From positions 18,887 to 82,886 of the forward strand of contig JAUCBJ010001302.1 in assembly GCA_032718475.1 (NCBI GenBank): a stretch of DNA of 64,000 nt, written 5' to 3'. A program made the position numbers and the translations under genes. Under the pieces are notes generated by a model. That model was not told where the DNA came from. It ran no database searches and saw only the letters and a program-made list of their open reading frames with translations. Below are positions 24,567 to 36,000 of this stretch, one piece after another; position 1 is the stretch's first letter, and each line of letters starts with the position of its first letter. The stretch comes from Nemertoderma westbladi. Its lineage: Eukaryota; Xenacoelomorpha; Nemertodermatida; Nemertodermatidae.

Positions 24567-24640
24567 CTATATCGTTTTAGTGGAGATCGTTTCATATTGA
24601 GGAATCGACATTTCGTACACAGAAAATTAACAAATATTGG
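24567..24640 (+). pseudogene. Ty3/Gypsy integrase C-terminal tail after the 36-bp array
   Basis: Directly after the last repeat the frame from about 24572 reads RFSGDRFILRNRHFVHRKL. This resembles the end of Ty3/Gypsy integrase C-terminal domains (GDRxxLRNRRFL type). Together with VVVQDPKY before the array, it shows the minisatellite sits inside one former coding sequence. Confidence 0.6.
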
Positions 24641-24839
24641 CGAACTATTTACGCCATCTTATAAGGGATTACTTACTTACTTTTCTATACCTGTACTCGA
24701 TTTGTTTTACATTGTATTGATTGTATATTATAAGGGGTCGTCAAAAAATTTCGTGACGCCAGAGTAGAGTTGTGTGCTTAATAAGGTACAGATAGGGTAT
24801 AGATACTTACTACTACAACAGTTAATGTAGTTATTTCTT
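24641..24839. other. Short intronic stretch
   Basis: No feature is recognised between the integrase remnant and the acceptor-like repeats before exon 3. Confidence 0.4.
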
Positions 24840-24939
24840 TATTTGTGGTAAGTGTTACTTTTCTCTATTTATCGCGTTTGTAGTAATCTGTTTCTATTTG
24901 CAGTGGTTGTAGTAACCTGTTACTTTTCTATATTTGTAG
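24840..24939 (+). promoter_or_regulatory. Tandem acceptor-like sequence ahead of exon 3
   Basis: Three or four imperfect copies of a ~30-bp stretch of type GTTACTTTTCTATATTTGTAG, or TTTCTATTTGCAG, lie just before exon 3. Each has a pyrimidine tract followed by TAG or CAG. The phase-correct acceptor is the TAG at 24937-24939. Confidence 0.5.
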
Positions 24940-25074
24940 TAGACTCAGTTACTGGGGATGACGAGGACCATTGCCATGGCACCGGTAAAACGCAATCTCG
25001 TAACCGACGAGCGAAACGACAACTGAGTATAGCGTGTGCGCTCTGCTTCACCTTCATGATCGCGGAGATAATCG
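24940..25074 (+). CDS. ZnT-like zinc transporter exon 3 (HCH motif and start of helix 1)
   Basis: Acceptor TTTGTAG|TA and donor ATCG|GTGAGT give 135 nt in frame with exon 2 and exon 4. The peptide contains DDEDHCHG, the short His/Cys motif found before helix 1 in ZnT2/3/8. It is followed by a basic stretch (SRNRRAKRQL) and helix 1 (SIACALCFTFMIAEIIG). The K/RRQL.IAC...FM..E pattern is diagnostic for this branch of the SLC30A family. The reading frame is also open upstream of the acceptor for a short distance, but phase and the pyrimidine tract favour 24940. Confidence 0.9.
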
Positions 25075-25393
25075 GTGAGTTGGGATCCGTAAACCCGCGG
25101 GTACCACAACACCGGAGACAACCCAATAAGTTACCTGTAAGGCTTGGACACTCCATTCTTACACCCAGGGTTCAACACTCGACAGTTATCAAGACCATTT
25201 CTTTAGTGACCAGACCACTATTGGTCGGGTTATATCAGAGTAATGGCAGTGACTGGAAGTGTAATATTAGTATACATGTATAACTTTATAATTATAGTTC
25301 TTAATAATATATTCTTCTTAAAGCATTTTTAAAACAGACATTTTTAAACCTTTACTTAACAGATTTACCCAACATACTGTTTCTCGTTTATAG

Positions 25394-25540
25394 GCGGATA
25401 TATAGCCAATTCGCTAGCTATAATGACAGACGCTGCTCACATGCTCAGCGACTTTGCTTCCTTTTTAATCAGTCTGTTCGCCATTTGGGTGGCTTCTAAG
25501 CCAGCGACCCAACGTATGAGTTTCGGATATTATCGTGCAG
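25394..25540 (+). CDS. ZnT-like zinc transporter exon 4 (helix 2, HMLSD zinc site)
   Basis: Acceptor CGTTTATAG|GC and donor GCAG|GTTAGT enclose 147 nt. The exon encodes GGYIANSLAIMTDAAHMLSD, then FASFLISLFAIWVASKPATQ and RMSFGYYRA. The His and Asp of HMLSD are two of the four ligands of the transmembrane zinc site, and the TDAAH..SD context is near-invariant in the family. The SKPATQ.MSFG loop leads to helix 3. It is followed by a ~25-kb intron containing the BEL/Pao element and the splice-site array. Confidence 0.95.
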
Positions 25541-28442
25541 GTTAGTTTCACTGATGTTCTCTATACATGTTAGTAACGGTACGGTTTTTGTTTTACACTT
25601 TCCGACTAGAATATTTGGTAAAAAAAAATGTAGAATATTTGCCACTTGGTAACTTTCCCGAGTTGTTAATTCGATGAAACCATTCGGAGTTGTCAAGTAG
25701 AAGTGTAGGTTATAGTTACAGTGGAATTTTATATGATTTCCTCTATAAGGTGCCGTAGCGAAAGGTTATTGTCATAGCAACTATTTCTCTTAGCATGTTG
25801 TCTCGTCTACGTATGGCTGTGTCGGTTTGTATGTCTGTTTTTGTTCTGTATTTCTGTTGTTAGCCTTTTATGTTATCCTTCTGACAGTATGATATCATTA
25901 AGTCTATCTGTGACACTTCGATGTTATGTGTCTGTTGTCGTTACAGTCCGTTTTTAAATAGTTATTTAAGCTGAAAATGTAAATTTAACCTAAAATATAC
26001 TAAACATTTACGAGTATAGTGCACAATAATCAGTAAATATAATAAATATATTGGGATCTCAGAGTTAAAAGTTATATATTATAATATCGTCGATAGATTT
26101 CTTGCATCAACTTTGATATGTTAATTTATTATTCAAGTTTGTTGACAGCTTCGGGTTTTTAATAACCGCGACAATAGATTGGATTTGGAATGAGATTGAA
26201 GGTTATTTCTGAGTAGATATACTATTTAAACTGAGCGCTATGCGATGCATGCAAAGTCAGGTTGCCTCTTAGTGAGGGCGTTGGCCAGATTTAATATCAT
26301 TATGATTCTCATTCTATGCGAATCTTTTATTATTATATCTTCAAGGCTACAATGACATGCGATGAGTAGGTATAGGGGTACTGTGGGTTTTATTGGGGAT
26401 CGGGAGCGGTGGTTGTTCTACATCGTAGCTGCATCGTTATTACTGTCATTAGAGTTCTTGGTGTGTTTGTTAAGGGCTTCGCCGCGCTGTGTAACCCCGA
26501 TATGCTTGACTAGTGAAACTGCGCGGCAATAGCTTTGTCTACTAACAGAAGCAGAGAGCGTAGCGTTGTTATGGTTGTCTGGAAATGGGCCAGCTAATTA
26601 AACTTCCGGTTTACTGCCAGATTATTTTAAGCTTTTATTTTAATTGATAAATCATAATGATTCCCGTTTGTAATTATATACAACGTAGGAAATTACGACC
26701 GCCCGCCTGCCCATCAGTCCGTAAAAGTGAAACATTTCATGTGTAAAGCTACTGCTGTACTGTACTGACCTATGCCTAACTTTATGTTAAATTAATCATT
26801 GTACCTCCAGGGATAGTTCCTGTACCTATTATTTATCCGGAAAATATCACATCGCAACCTATATCGTGGAGGAAATCCTGCTGCATATCAGCTGCATATC
26901 AGCTAGTAAAAGTAATCAGTATTTCCCTAAACCCTGAGTATTTGTCCGTTTAACAATGCTCGTTAATTGTATCCGCTTTAAAAATATAACGAGGCCTAGA
27001 TTATTGTGCTCATCAGATTGTGAGTTTATTATCCTAAGGGTAGGAGATATCAACAGTCTAACTCACAACTCTCTATATTTGGGCAAAGGAGGGAAAATAA
27101 TGTTCTTAATTAATTTTTAATTTATAATTATAATACTAATAATGTATTTAATTAATTGGGTGTATTTAACAACATTGCTTATGAGAGGGGACCGGCAACA
27201 ACGTAACTCGTGTAACTAAGGTTACATGGAGATCAATTGATTGTATATGTATATGGTTATATGGGGGAGAAGTTGTTTGCGCGGACGTTTAGTGTTTTCG
27301 AGATGAGAGGGAATTTTAAGAATCAATTAAGTATTACATGAAAATAAAGTAGCTTTATTTCACTGATAACAGCTGGAAATAAAGGGCAATTTAGTGGCCA
27401 ACCTGACAATGGAGGATAATAAAGGCCAACAAAACGACATCAGCGGTGTGTCCAATCAGTGATACATGAAGAATTTCACATTTCCTTTTTATTTAATTAA
27501 TTAAAAAATTTTATAATATGCAGCTCGCGTAGCATCATTGGCAACTAAATATAATGGTGACTTGTCCCGTCCCGGCTCATACATTAAGCAAATCTTTGAA
27601 ACAAAGCCCTCCGGGTGGATTAAGTAGATTCCTCCATTATATGCAACCAAGCGAGCACCTGCAGTATCTTATCCCCGACACCCTATCGGGTCGACAAGAA
27701 GAAATTCATTATGCAGTCAACACGGATCTCGCAATGAGCTGTAAATTACTTTCGCGCTGACGCCTGTTTCCTTAACGCTGCTCAGATTAAAATTATACCC
27801 CCAACTTCCACGTATAGCGCACGCGAAGCGGTAACATTTCGTTTCCGCACTCCTATATGTGTAGCTACTGTGTCAGTCCATGGGCTAGATGGCGCCATTA
27901 CTACATTACTCGTAATTAGGGATTTGTTCTTGCAACGAATAAGTCACTTTGCAGTTCAGGAGGCCATTGCATTTCTTCGCTGATATAGGCCATGTATTTA
28001 TTTTACGGGATTGCGCTGTCCGATGAGCTTAGGGCGAGGATTGTTCACGTTTAATCCAAAACCAATCGATATAGTGGTGTATAACTCCGTATTGTGAGGG
28101 TTAAAAGATTATCTCTGTGTGTCTGATTTCCCTGATACTGCAGCACAATGCATTCGTTATCGACGCTATGAACCCCATATTGTTATGTTGTGTAAGCGAG
28201 TTTGGCTAGCCATGGGCCCGGCGGTGGCACCTGCTGACGCGGTGGGCCGATGAGGAAATAAGAGATATTTAAAGGTTGAGAGTCTTTAGAGTAGAGAGAC
28301 TAATGTAGTTGTTATCAAGTATAGCGCTTTGCACGTCATGGAATTCGTAATTTTATTCGGCAATTTTAAGGCCGGGGAAACCCCCCCCCCCCCCCCCCCC
28401 CCCTGAACACTTTTTTTAATTAGATTTTATTGATATTTATAT
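25541..28442. other. Large-intron stretch, nothing recognised
   Basis: Low-complexity and unique-looking sequence. A 68-codon frame at 27554-27760 has no known domain. A poly-C run lies at 28380-28403. No exon, RNA gene or mobile element with clear ends is seen. Confidence 0.4.
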
Positions 28443-28446
28443 TTAA

Positions 28447-29160
28447 CGTCAAGCTACTAATAGTAAAAAACTGTACCGGTAGGTATGTACAACAAGTAAA
28501 TAAAATCGACTGGAGACCCAGACATGCATGTAATAGTGATCAGCTGACTGCAGACAGCTGATCGGTAGGTTTCGCCCCAATACAGCGGGCTTTCTCAGGA
28601 TGTTCCAGCTTGCAGGACGACAGTAGAGTGAAGTTCCCAAAGGATAAGAACATGCAAAGTGTGATGGGGTTGATACATACTAACTAACCACTGGGAAGCA
28701 GCACCACAAACTTACGCCAATCACGTTTCTGCTTGTTGATAACTGGCTGGCGCGTGCGAATATAGTACATTTCAAGCTTTTGCAGAACAGGCCACAGAGG
28801 GTGCCTAGCAATAACTTTGAAATGCTTAAAAAGCTCGCGCCAGTCAGTCAGCCAACGAGTATTGGGCTCGCCGCGGTGCGTCATGATGTGGTTGTACACA
28901 GTCTTGCCCTGCTCGTATATAGTTAGCATGTATCAGCCCCATCACACTTTGCCTGTTCTTCTCCTTTGGGAACTTCACTCTACTGTCGTCCTGCAAGCTT
29001 GAGCATCCTGAGAAAGCCCGCTGTATTGGGGCGAAATCTACCGATCAGCTGTCTGCAGTCAGCTGATCACTATTACATGCATGTCTGGGTCTCCAGTCGA
29101 TTTTTATTTACTTGTTGTACATACCTACCGGTACAGTTTTTTACTATTAGTAGCTTGACG
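28447..29160. mobile_element. TTAA-flanked inverted-repeat element, 714 bp
   Basis: Arms of roughly 230 bp (28447-28680 and about 28935-29160) are inverted copies with a few differences, for example CGTCAAGCTACTAATAG against CTATTAGTAGCTTGACG. Both ends are bordered by TTAA (28443-28446 and 29161-29164), the target duplication of piggyBac-type transposons. The termini do not start with the usual CC, so family assignment is tentative. The 230-bp centre carries an 81-codon minus-strand frame (28684-28929) of unknown nature. Confidence 0.65.
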
Positions 29161-29164
29161 TTAA

Positions 29165-29617
29165 ATATAAAAAATATAATTATCAACTTTTCAAGCTTTC
29201 CTTACTACCACTTTTTTTAAATGTTTACAATATCTACTGAAATGAAAATATTTTGATTTTAACCAGTATGGCTAAGTATGGCTTAGCGGCCATTGAATGA
29301 AACACGATTAGCGGCTAAAATGCTACTAATCATTCAATCTGTGATGGAATTGGCTGAAGCAATTTAATTTAAAGTAATTTAATTAATATTCATTAATATT
29401 TGAGAAATTTTGACAAAATTTTCACTAATTTTTGGTTGAAATGTGAAAATTATCTGTAAAAACAGAAATGTAAAAATTCCAGCCGATTACTTTTAAAGAA
29501 CCGTCGAAACCATTTCGAATGAGCCAAAAAATAAAATAAAATTGATCAAAAATGGCGAAGGAGTAGTAATTTGAAAAATTAAAAATCTCATTCCGAGATA
29601 ATTGCCTTCAAAATTTA
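29165..29617. other. Intronic AT-rich stretch
   Basis: Nothing is recognised between the TTAA element and the BEL/Pao insertion. Confidence 0.4.
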
Positions 29618-29622
29618 AACAT
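29618..29622. repeat. 5-bp target site duplication, left (AACAT)
   Basis: AACAT immediately precedes the 5' LTR and is repeated at 41902-41906 after the 3' LTR. This is the 5-bp duplication typical of BEL/Pao and most LTR elements. Confidence 0.9.
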
Positions 29623-30805
29623 TGTAAAAGCTTCTGTGGGATATAACTGGCCCTTTTGCTTTGCAATCCAGTTTCCCCCCAGGCGCTGGAATACTCTAAA
29701 AGGCTCACTAACTCGAATGGTACAAGCGACCGGCTGATTGGCTGATTTGCTGTACGAGGGGTTCTTTGCTATGTTCTATCGGCCAACCAGAGCTATAGCA
29801 GCAGAGTATGCAACCAGGACAACCGAGCGGAGTGACTCATTTTGTGTGCTGGCCAAGGGATGCAAAAATCCTGATAGTTCGGCATTTAGATATTCGTGGA
29901 ACCTGTGGAATCTGGTGTTCTGCCAATGAGAGCTATTCCTCTCTGTGTAAAAGATACCTGCAACAGGGACAGAGGACAGTGTTGTTATTCCTCCTAGGCC
30001 AGGAACACCGGCTCTAGAATCAATTCGTTTTCATACTTTAGAAGAAACATTAGTAGGCTTAAGATTATAGAGCGTATAACTGTTATCTTGTCACATCTTG
30101 TCATATCATATCTTAACCTACCGTCTTAATGCTATTTACTGTTGTGTTTTGGTTGAATATTATTTGGAGAACATTTATAAAGAACCCAAATTTCCCAATT
30201 TTCTTGATACACTACAGGTTAGAGAGACGGGTTATATATAGCGATTGCGACTTATATTATTGTGTATGTAGTGAATTTAATGCTATTTGATAAGCACTAC
30301 ATTGGTCCGTTGCTGTTCTCTCTATATATGATAAAATTCATTGACGGTCGGCAAATTAGTGAGCAGTATTGTGTGTTACCGGTAGTGTGCATGATTGTGA
30401 CTGATAACTAAGCATTTCCTAAAGAATGCGCCTCATACGTGAATCATAAGCCTTACCGACTTGCCGTTGTGATTAGTATAAGTCATATCTCTGTTTACTT
30501 AGATAGAGTGCCACGTCCTAAAGGAACTGTTAATATTTCCCGAAAGTGAATAATATTAGTCAGAAATTATTTATTAACGATCAATCGAATAATACAGTAG
30601 GCTTCACTGCAATAATAATCTAAGCCCTCAGAATCCAGCACCCCGGGTATATCCAGCGGGTGAATGGACGCGCACTAGGCTGGCTTCTGCTAATGTTGTG
30701 TTTATTGGTATTAAATATTTGTCATCTTCTAAAGTATATTTATAAACCAAAAGACATATAAATTTTGGCAGGTTAAACTGCTAAAGGTCTTCAAAAGCGC
30801 GTACA
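29623..30805 (+). repeat. 5' LTR of the BEL/Pao element (1183 bp)
   Basis: Begins TGTAAAAGCTTCTGTGGG and ends AAAAGCGCGTACA. It is the same length as the 3' LTR and differs at two visible positions: GAGTGCC here against GAGCGCC in the 3' copy, and CCAGCACCCC against CCAGCCCCCC. A 63-codon frame inside is not considered coding. Confidence 0.95.
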
Positions 30806-33000
30806 ATAACAGTTATTGACTTTATTGCAGTAAACAATAAAGTTGAAAGTACCGGTCAACCGGTAAACCTGAACCGGTACATCTGTAGGTCAGTAGGCCT
30901 AACTGCCAGAACCGGTACTTCTGTAGGTCTGTAGGCCCAACTGTCCTAACCGGTACTTCCAGTATAAGTACATCAGTATTATTCGATTTTGATTATTGTA
31001 TACCGGTAGGTCTCGATATTAAATCGGGGACGCCTGGTTTTTATTGGGATTTTACTTAGGTCTATTTCTGTCAGTTTTATTTCCTAGTAAGTTAATATTG
31101 AGCTGAAGACGTGTAAGTCTGCTCAGATTGTTCAGATAACTGTAGGCCGGACTGTTGTCGGATTGTTGTTGGGTTTGGAGAGATTACGGTGTGTGTAGAG
31201 TTTGTCTGATAAAGTGCCGTTAGTAAGTTGGGGCAGCCATAGCTGTAAGGTCAATCCCCTCTTAAAGAATAAGTCGTACTACCGTGTTAGAACGCATACT
31301 AACTAACCGTTTTGGAATCTGCACATACTGTAGTTTATTTAGGCTTGACAGTATTCTGCCAACGTTTTGGCCTGTGTTTGTTTGTGTGGTCTGTTCAGGT
31401 ACCGTAATAGTTATTACTCAGATATTTGTAGGCTGGATTGTTGTCTAGCTATTATTAGGTCTGAAGAGATTGCTGCGTGTATAGAGTTTGTCTGATAAAG
31501 TGCCGTTAGTAAGTTGGGGCAGCCATAGCTGTAAGGTCAATCCCCTCTTAAAGAATAAGTCGTACTACCGTGTTAGAACGCATACTAACTAACCATTTCA
31601 GAATCTACACGTACGGTAGTTTATTTAGGCTTGGTGGTAGTCTGCCAGCGTTTTGGTTTGTATTTGTTTGAGTATTCTGTACGGGTAGCGTAATATTTAT
31701 TATTCAGAGTTTATGTGATTATTCGCAACATTCATGTCCCCAAGTTTATTCCTACAGTAATTGTGCTTGTTATACATACCGTTATAGTTAAATTAACCCC
31801 GGTACTACACGGGCTGCTTGGCGTAGGAAAAGACTGGTGACTTTGTGCTTCGGTCACTCCAGCAGATGCCGTGGTTCTTTTAACTGTTCAAGTATATTTA
31901 ACTACTGATTATTTGTTGTACCAGTACTTGTACCTAATTTAGGGTTTAGTGTACAGTGCTTTCCGAAAGTAATTAGTGTGTAGGCAGTATATTTGTGTTG
32001 TAAAGTGGTTAATAGGCACGCTGGATCTGGTAGTCCGCGGTAATTAACTTCTAGGTAGGAACACTCCGTGATACATAACGTAGTACCTATAGCGATACGG
32101 CTATAGGTCGTCAGGCGGTGGTATTTTCCTATCTGGACAGTGCAATATATTTACTACTACTTATTATTTTCAAATACCGTAGTACCCTGTCCGTTGTAAT
32201 AACCAGAAATCTAACCCTTTGTTAGGCTGGTTTGTAGTTTCCCTGTAAAATTACCCTAAAAATTTCGTACGTAATATTTGTTGTTGTGTTTTAATTAGAG
32301 AATTAATCTCACCCATATCGTAAGTAATTTGTAGTATTAAGTAACTTAGGTAAATTAGAATTATCTGTTTTAGTGTCCAATAAATAGCACTTCACTGAGA
32401 GCGCACAGCTTCTGTGTAGTGAACCCCAGAAATAATAACATTTATTTCAAATATTGACAAAACCCTTTTAAACGGGTATATATAGATTATAAATCAATTC
32501 AAACGATTTATAAATAGTAGGCCTGCCATACAACAACTAGGTCTCAAAATCAGTTGGACTACTGCTTAAATAACAGTAATAAAGTAAGTTAAAGTAACCA
32601 AGTAACCCTAAAATATTCAGAAATTCAATTATTCTAAAATAATTGACATACCGGTATTTACCATAGGCTTATTATATTTATTTCTATAAATTTGAGCTGA
32701 AATCATACCGGTACTCTGTACTTAATTCTAGTCCATAATTATACTTATATATACTATCAGTGTAAGCTGTATACCGGTATTCACGATAGGTCTATTATAT
32801 ATTTATATATATTTGTGCTAAAATTATATACTGGTACTCTGTGACAAAACTAGTTTACCATACTTATATATATTATAAGTGCATACCGGTATTCTAATAT
32901 ACTGCAATAAATTACTGGTACTAGGCCAACGGTCATACTGAATTACTAGACTTGCTTTAACTGTAACTATAGCAGTAAGCATTCAACTGTATAGCTAAAC
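30806..33000 (+). other. Leader of the BEL/Pao element with internal tandem duplications
   Basis: This is 2.2 kb of non-coding sequence between LTR and gag. It contains an imperfect ~50-bp repeat with ACCGGTACTTCTGTAGGTC (30870-30965), a ~288-bp tandem duplication (31129-31416 and 31417-31705; both contain GCCGTTAGTAAGTTGGGGCA) and a ~120-bp duplication (from about 32648 and about 32770, each with ATACCGGTATT). No tRNA primer-binding site could be assigned with certainty next to the LTR. The repeats may be packaging or transcription signals. Confidence 0.7.
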
Positions 33001-36000
33001 ATGTCTGACACTCAGAAAAACCTGTCAGACAGTCTAATCGATACAACCATCTGTGACACAGATAGGAGTGTGGAGCGATTAAGAAAGGAGTTCAGCTCAC
33101 CTCCTACTGAAAGAAAAGTCATCCCTCCAGTAGTGGTATCAGACCCTAAGCTAATCCAACACCGTAGGTCTATAATCGGCACTCGGGCCCAAGTCAAACG
33201 GAACCAGGAAGCAGCTGTCCCACAGCAGCAACAGCCTAGTCAAGAAACTTGTTCCCAGCGATCCGATAGCTCCAGTAGTTCGGATACTGTCGAGCTGAAC
33301 CCCGAACGCGGATTGCAGATGGCGGCAAAAGCCTACTCGGACCCCCTTCTCACCCTTCCTGCCGCAGTGCTAACTACTATATTGATTGCGGTGGAGGAAC
33401 ATCAAGCCGACTGGGCGAGAAATAAGCGAGCGACCCAAGATAATTATGCGGAATACGCCAGGGAAGAATTGATGTCTATTGTCGAGTCACAATGGAACTT
33501 TCCCGGACCCGGACTCCCGTTAGATCTGTCCGAGGCAACTTGGGAAGATATACACAGGATGGGAGTGGTTAAAGATACAATGGATCCAGCTGTTTGGAAG
33601 AGGTCGGCAGCAGGATATGTGCAGGGGTTCTTCGGCTCCTTAGAGAGATTAGAAGAACAACTGTTTCGACAACCCCAAGGACCTCAAGAGCAGGAAGAAC
33701 TGCTATATCAAGTACGCGAAAGAACCCTACGCATTCGACTAATCCTATCAGCCTTTGAGGAAACTTCCAAAAGAAGACAGGACACGTCGCTGCAGGTTGC
33801 TGTCAAAACTTGGTTCCAGCGGGTAGGCCTCAAAGTACAAGAAACGGACCAGTGGAAATCCCAGCTGTCTGAGAGACTAACCTATGAAGAACCAACCGAT
33901 GCCACCCTTCCTCAAGTGGAAGGCGAAGAGACCGCAGAGAGACCACGAACAAGAGACGCCATCGACATTTATCTGTCCGACTATCAGCGATTCCTAGGAG
34001 ACGAAGAGTTGAGGAGACGGCTGTCTGGACTTTCCCCTAATAGTGAAGGAACCCAGCGTGTGTTGGACTCAATTGATGCTGAAATGTTAGCTGCAAACCA
34101 AGCTAAATTTGATGAAAAACTTCGCCTCGCTAGAGTCCAAGAAGAACAAGTAAAGAAAAGACGGATAGAGGAACAAAAGGCGGCGGCCATGGCAGAAGCA
34201 GAAGTAGAAAGAAAGGCAGCGGCGGCAGAAGCAGAAGCGGAAAGAAAGGCGGCAAAGGCAGTGGCAGAAGCAGAACGGAGAGCGTCTGAGCAGACTACCC
34301 AACTGGAGTTGGAAAATCTGCAAGAGACGCAAGACAACATAAATAAACAGTTAACTGCTAGTCAAATGCAGATGATGAGACGATCTACTCCCAAACGCCA
34401 GGGATACACATCATCGGAGGAAAGCGAAACCACCGATCCTGAAGGCGGAGGAAATAGATCTCGTCTAAGCAGGCGTAGAAAAACATCTCACCGTCACAAA
34501 TTGCCTGATTTGCCCCCAGCTGTTAGAAGACAGCTAGCTAGCACAGACTTAGGTATTACGGAACCCACAGACCAAACTATTCAGGTCAAAAGACTCCCTA
34601 CAATAGTTGATGAGCCTGAAATAATTAGGCCTGTCGTTCCCAAAGTCACTTCTGTGTTAGAGACCCCTGTACTTCCAGAGCTTAACTCTAAATTCCCTTT
34701 ACATAGTACTACACTGCCTGTACCCGGTAGAACAGTCCATGAGAATATCCCTGTCCTGATAGCTGAGAGAGAAATCAAAGATTTGTCTCCCGTCGTCCCA
34801 CGTCAGCCCACTACAATGTTGGCGACTCCCGCTTCGGCGGTCGAGTGGGTAGAGGAGGGACGGCGGGGGATGAATCTCCTGCTCGGACAGATGCAGGAGA
34901 CTGTCCACCAGCTTAAGGGAACAGTAAGGGAAGGTAGGGCCGAATTGCAAGAAGTGCAGCAAAGTATCGCGCTAGAACGCGACAAATTAGTCAATATCCA
35001 AAAGGGCATACCAATACCCCCTGTAACATTGTGTCAACCGGTTAGGTCTGAAGTATTACATGCGCAAGGTGTGGAGCCTACACGCATCTATACTGCTAGT
35101 GAAGTAGAAACTCCTATAGCAAACCCTATTAAGGGTGATTATAAACCTGTTGTTAATGATATTCCCTATAGACCTGCTAATGATCCGAGAAATTCATATA
35201 CCGATAATTCGATATTAAATAACACGATGGCCCAAGAAAGCTTTACGCGTCAGATGGCTAGAACAGAAGCCCGACAAGCGGTCAAAGTGGGAGAGATCGT
35301 CAAATTCAATGGAGATGAGATGAAGTGGTTACCTTTCAACGAATATTACAAAGACAGCATACAGAACTCTGTGCTATCTAACGGAGAGAAACTTAGGTTC
35401 CTCATCAAGTGCTTGGAAGGACCTCCCAAGTTAATGGCGTTAAAGTTTATTGGACATCCAGAAGGATTAAGACAAGTTTGGGATACATTAAACATCAGGT
35501 ATGGTAACAAGGATAACATAGCTAAGTATTTGTATGCAAAATTAGTAGCCCCCCGACACTTCCTTAGTAGCGGGATTATAGAGTTTTCCGATGAGATTCA
35601 AGAGATCTGTAGACAACTGGACTGGTTAGGTAAGTCGCATGAATATCAGAGTTCCATGGTTATTGGAGCCGTAGTCTCTACTTTACCAAAGGGTGGAGTA
35701 TGTACACGCTGGGACAAGAAAGTGTTGTACATGAATGAACAACAACGACGAAGCCCTACCATGGCTGATCTCATGTCCTTCTTAGATAGTGAAGTAAAAT
35801 TACAACTCATAAAGCAGTCCAGAGAGAAAACATCGGAAAATAAGGTAAGTGAGAAACCCGTTTCTAGGAGAAGGATAATACCAGTGTGTTATACTGACGA
35901 CGGCGAAAGCCAAGCTTCTCAAGAAGAGGACAGCGGGAAAGACACAGCAAAATCTTACTATGACAACAAGACCTATAAAGACGTAAGTAAATACAAGTCT

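Noticed and set aside
22530-24600. Three ~625-675-codon frames on both strands in the 36-bp array
   Set aside because: A 36-bp stop-free unit keeps any frame open; the repeats GTLTAHTSHHDS and CAVNVPLSWCDV are by-products.
27554-27760. 68-codon frame as a small gene or exon
   Set aside because: No recognisable domain and no fitting splice sites with neighbouring exons.
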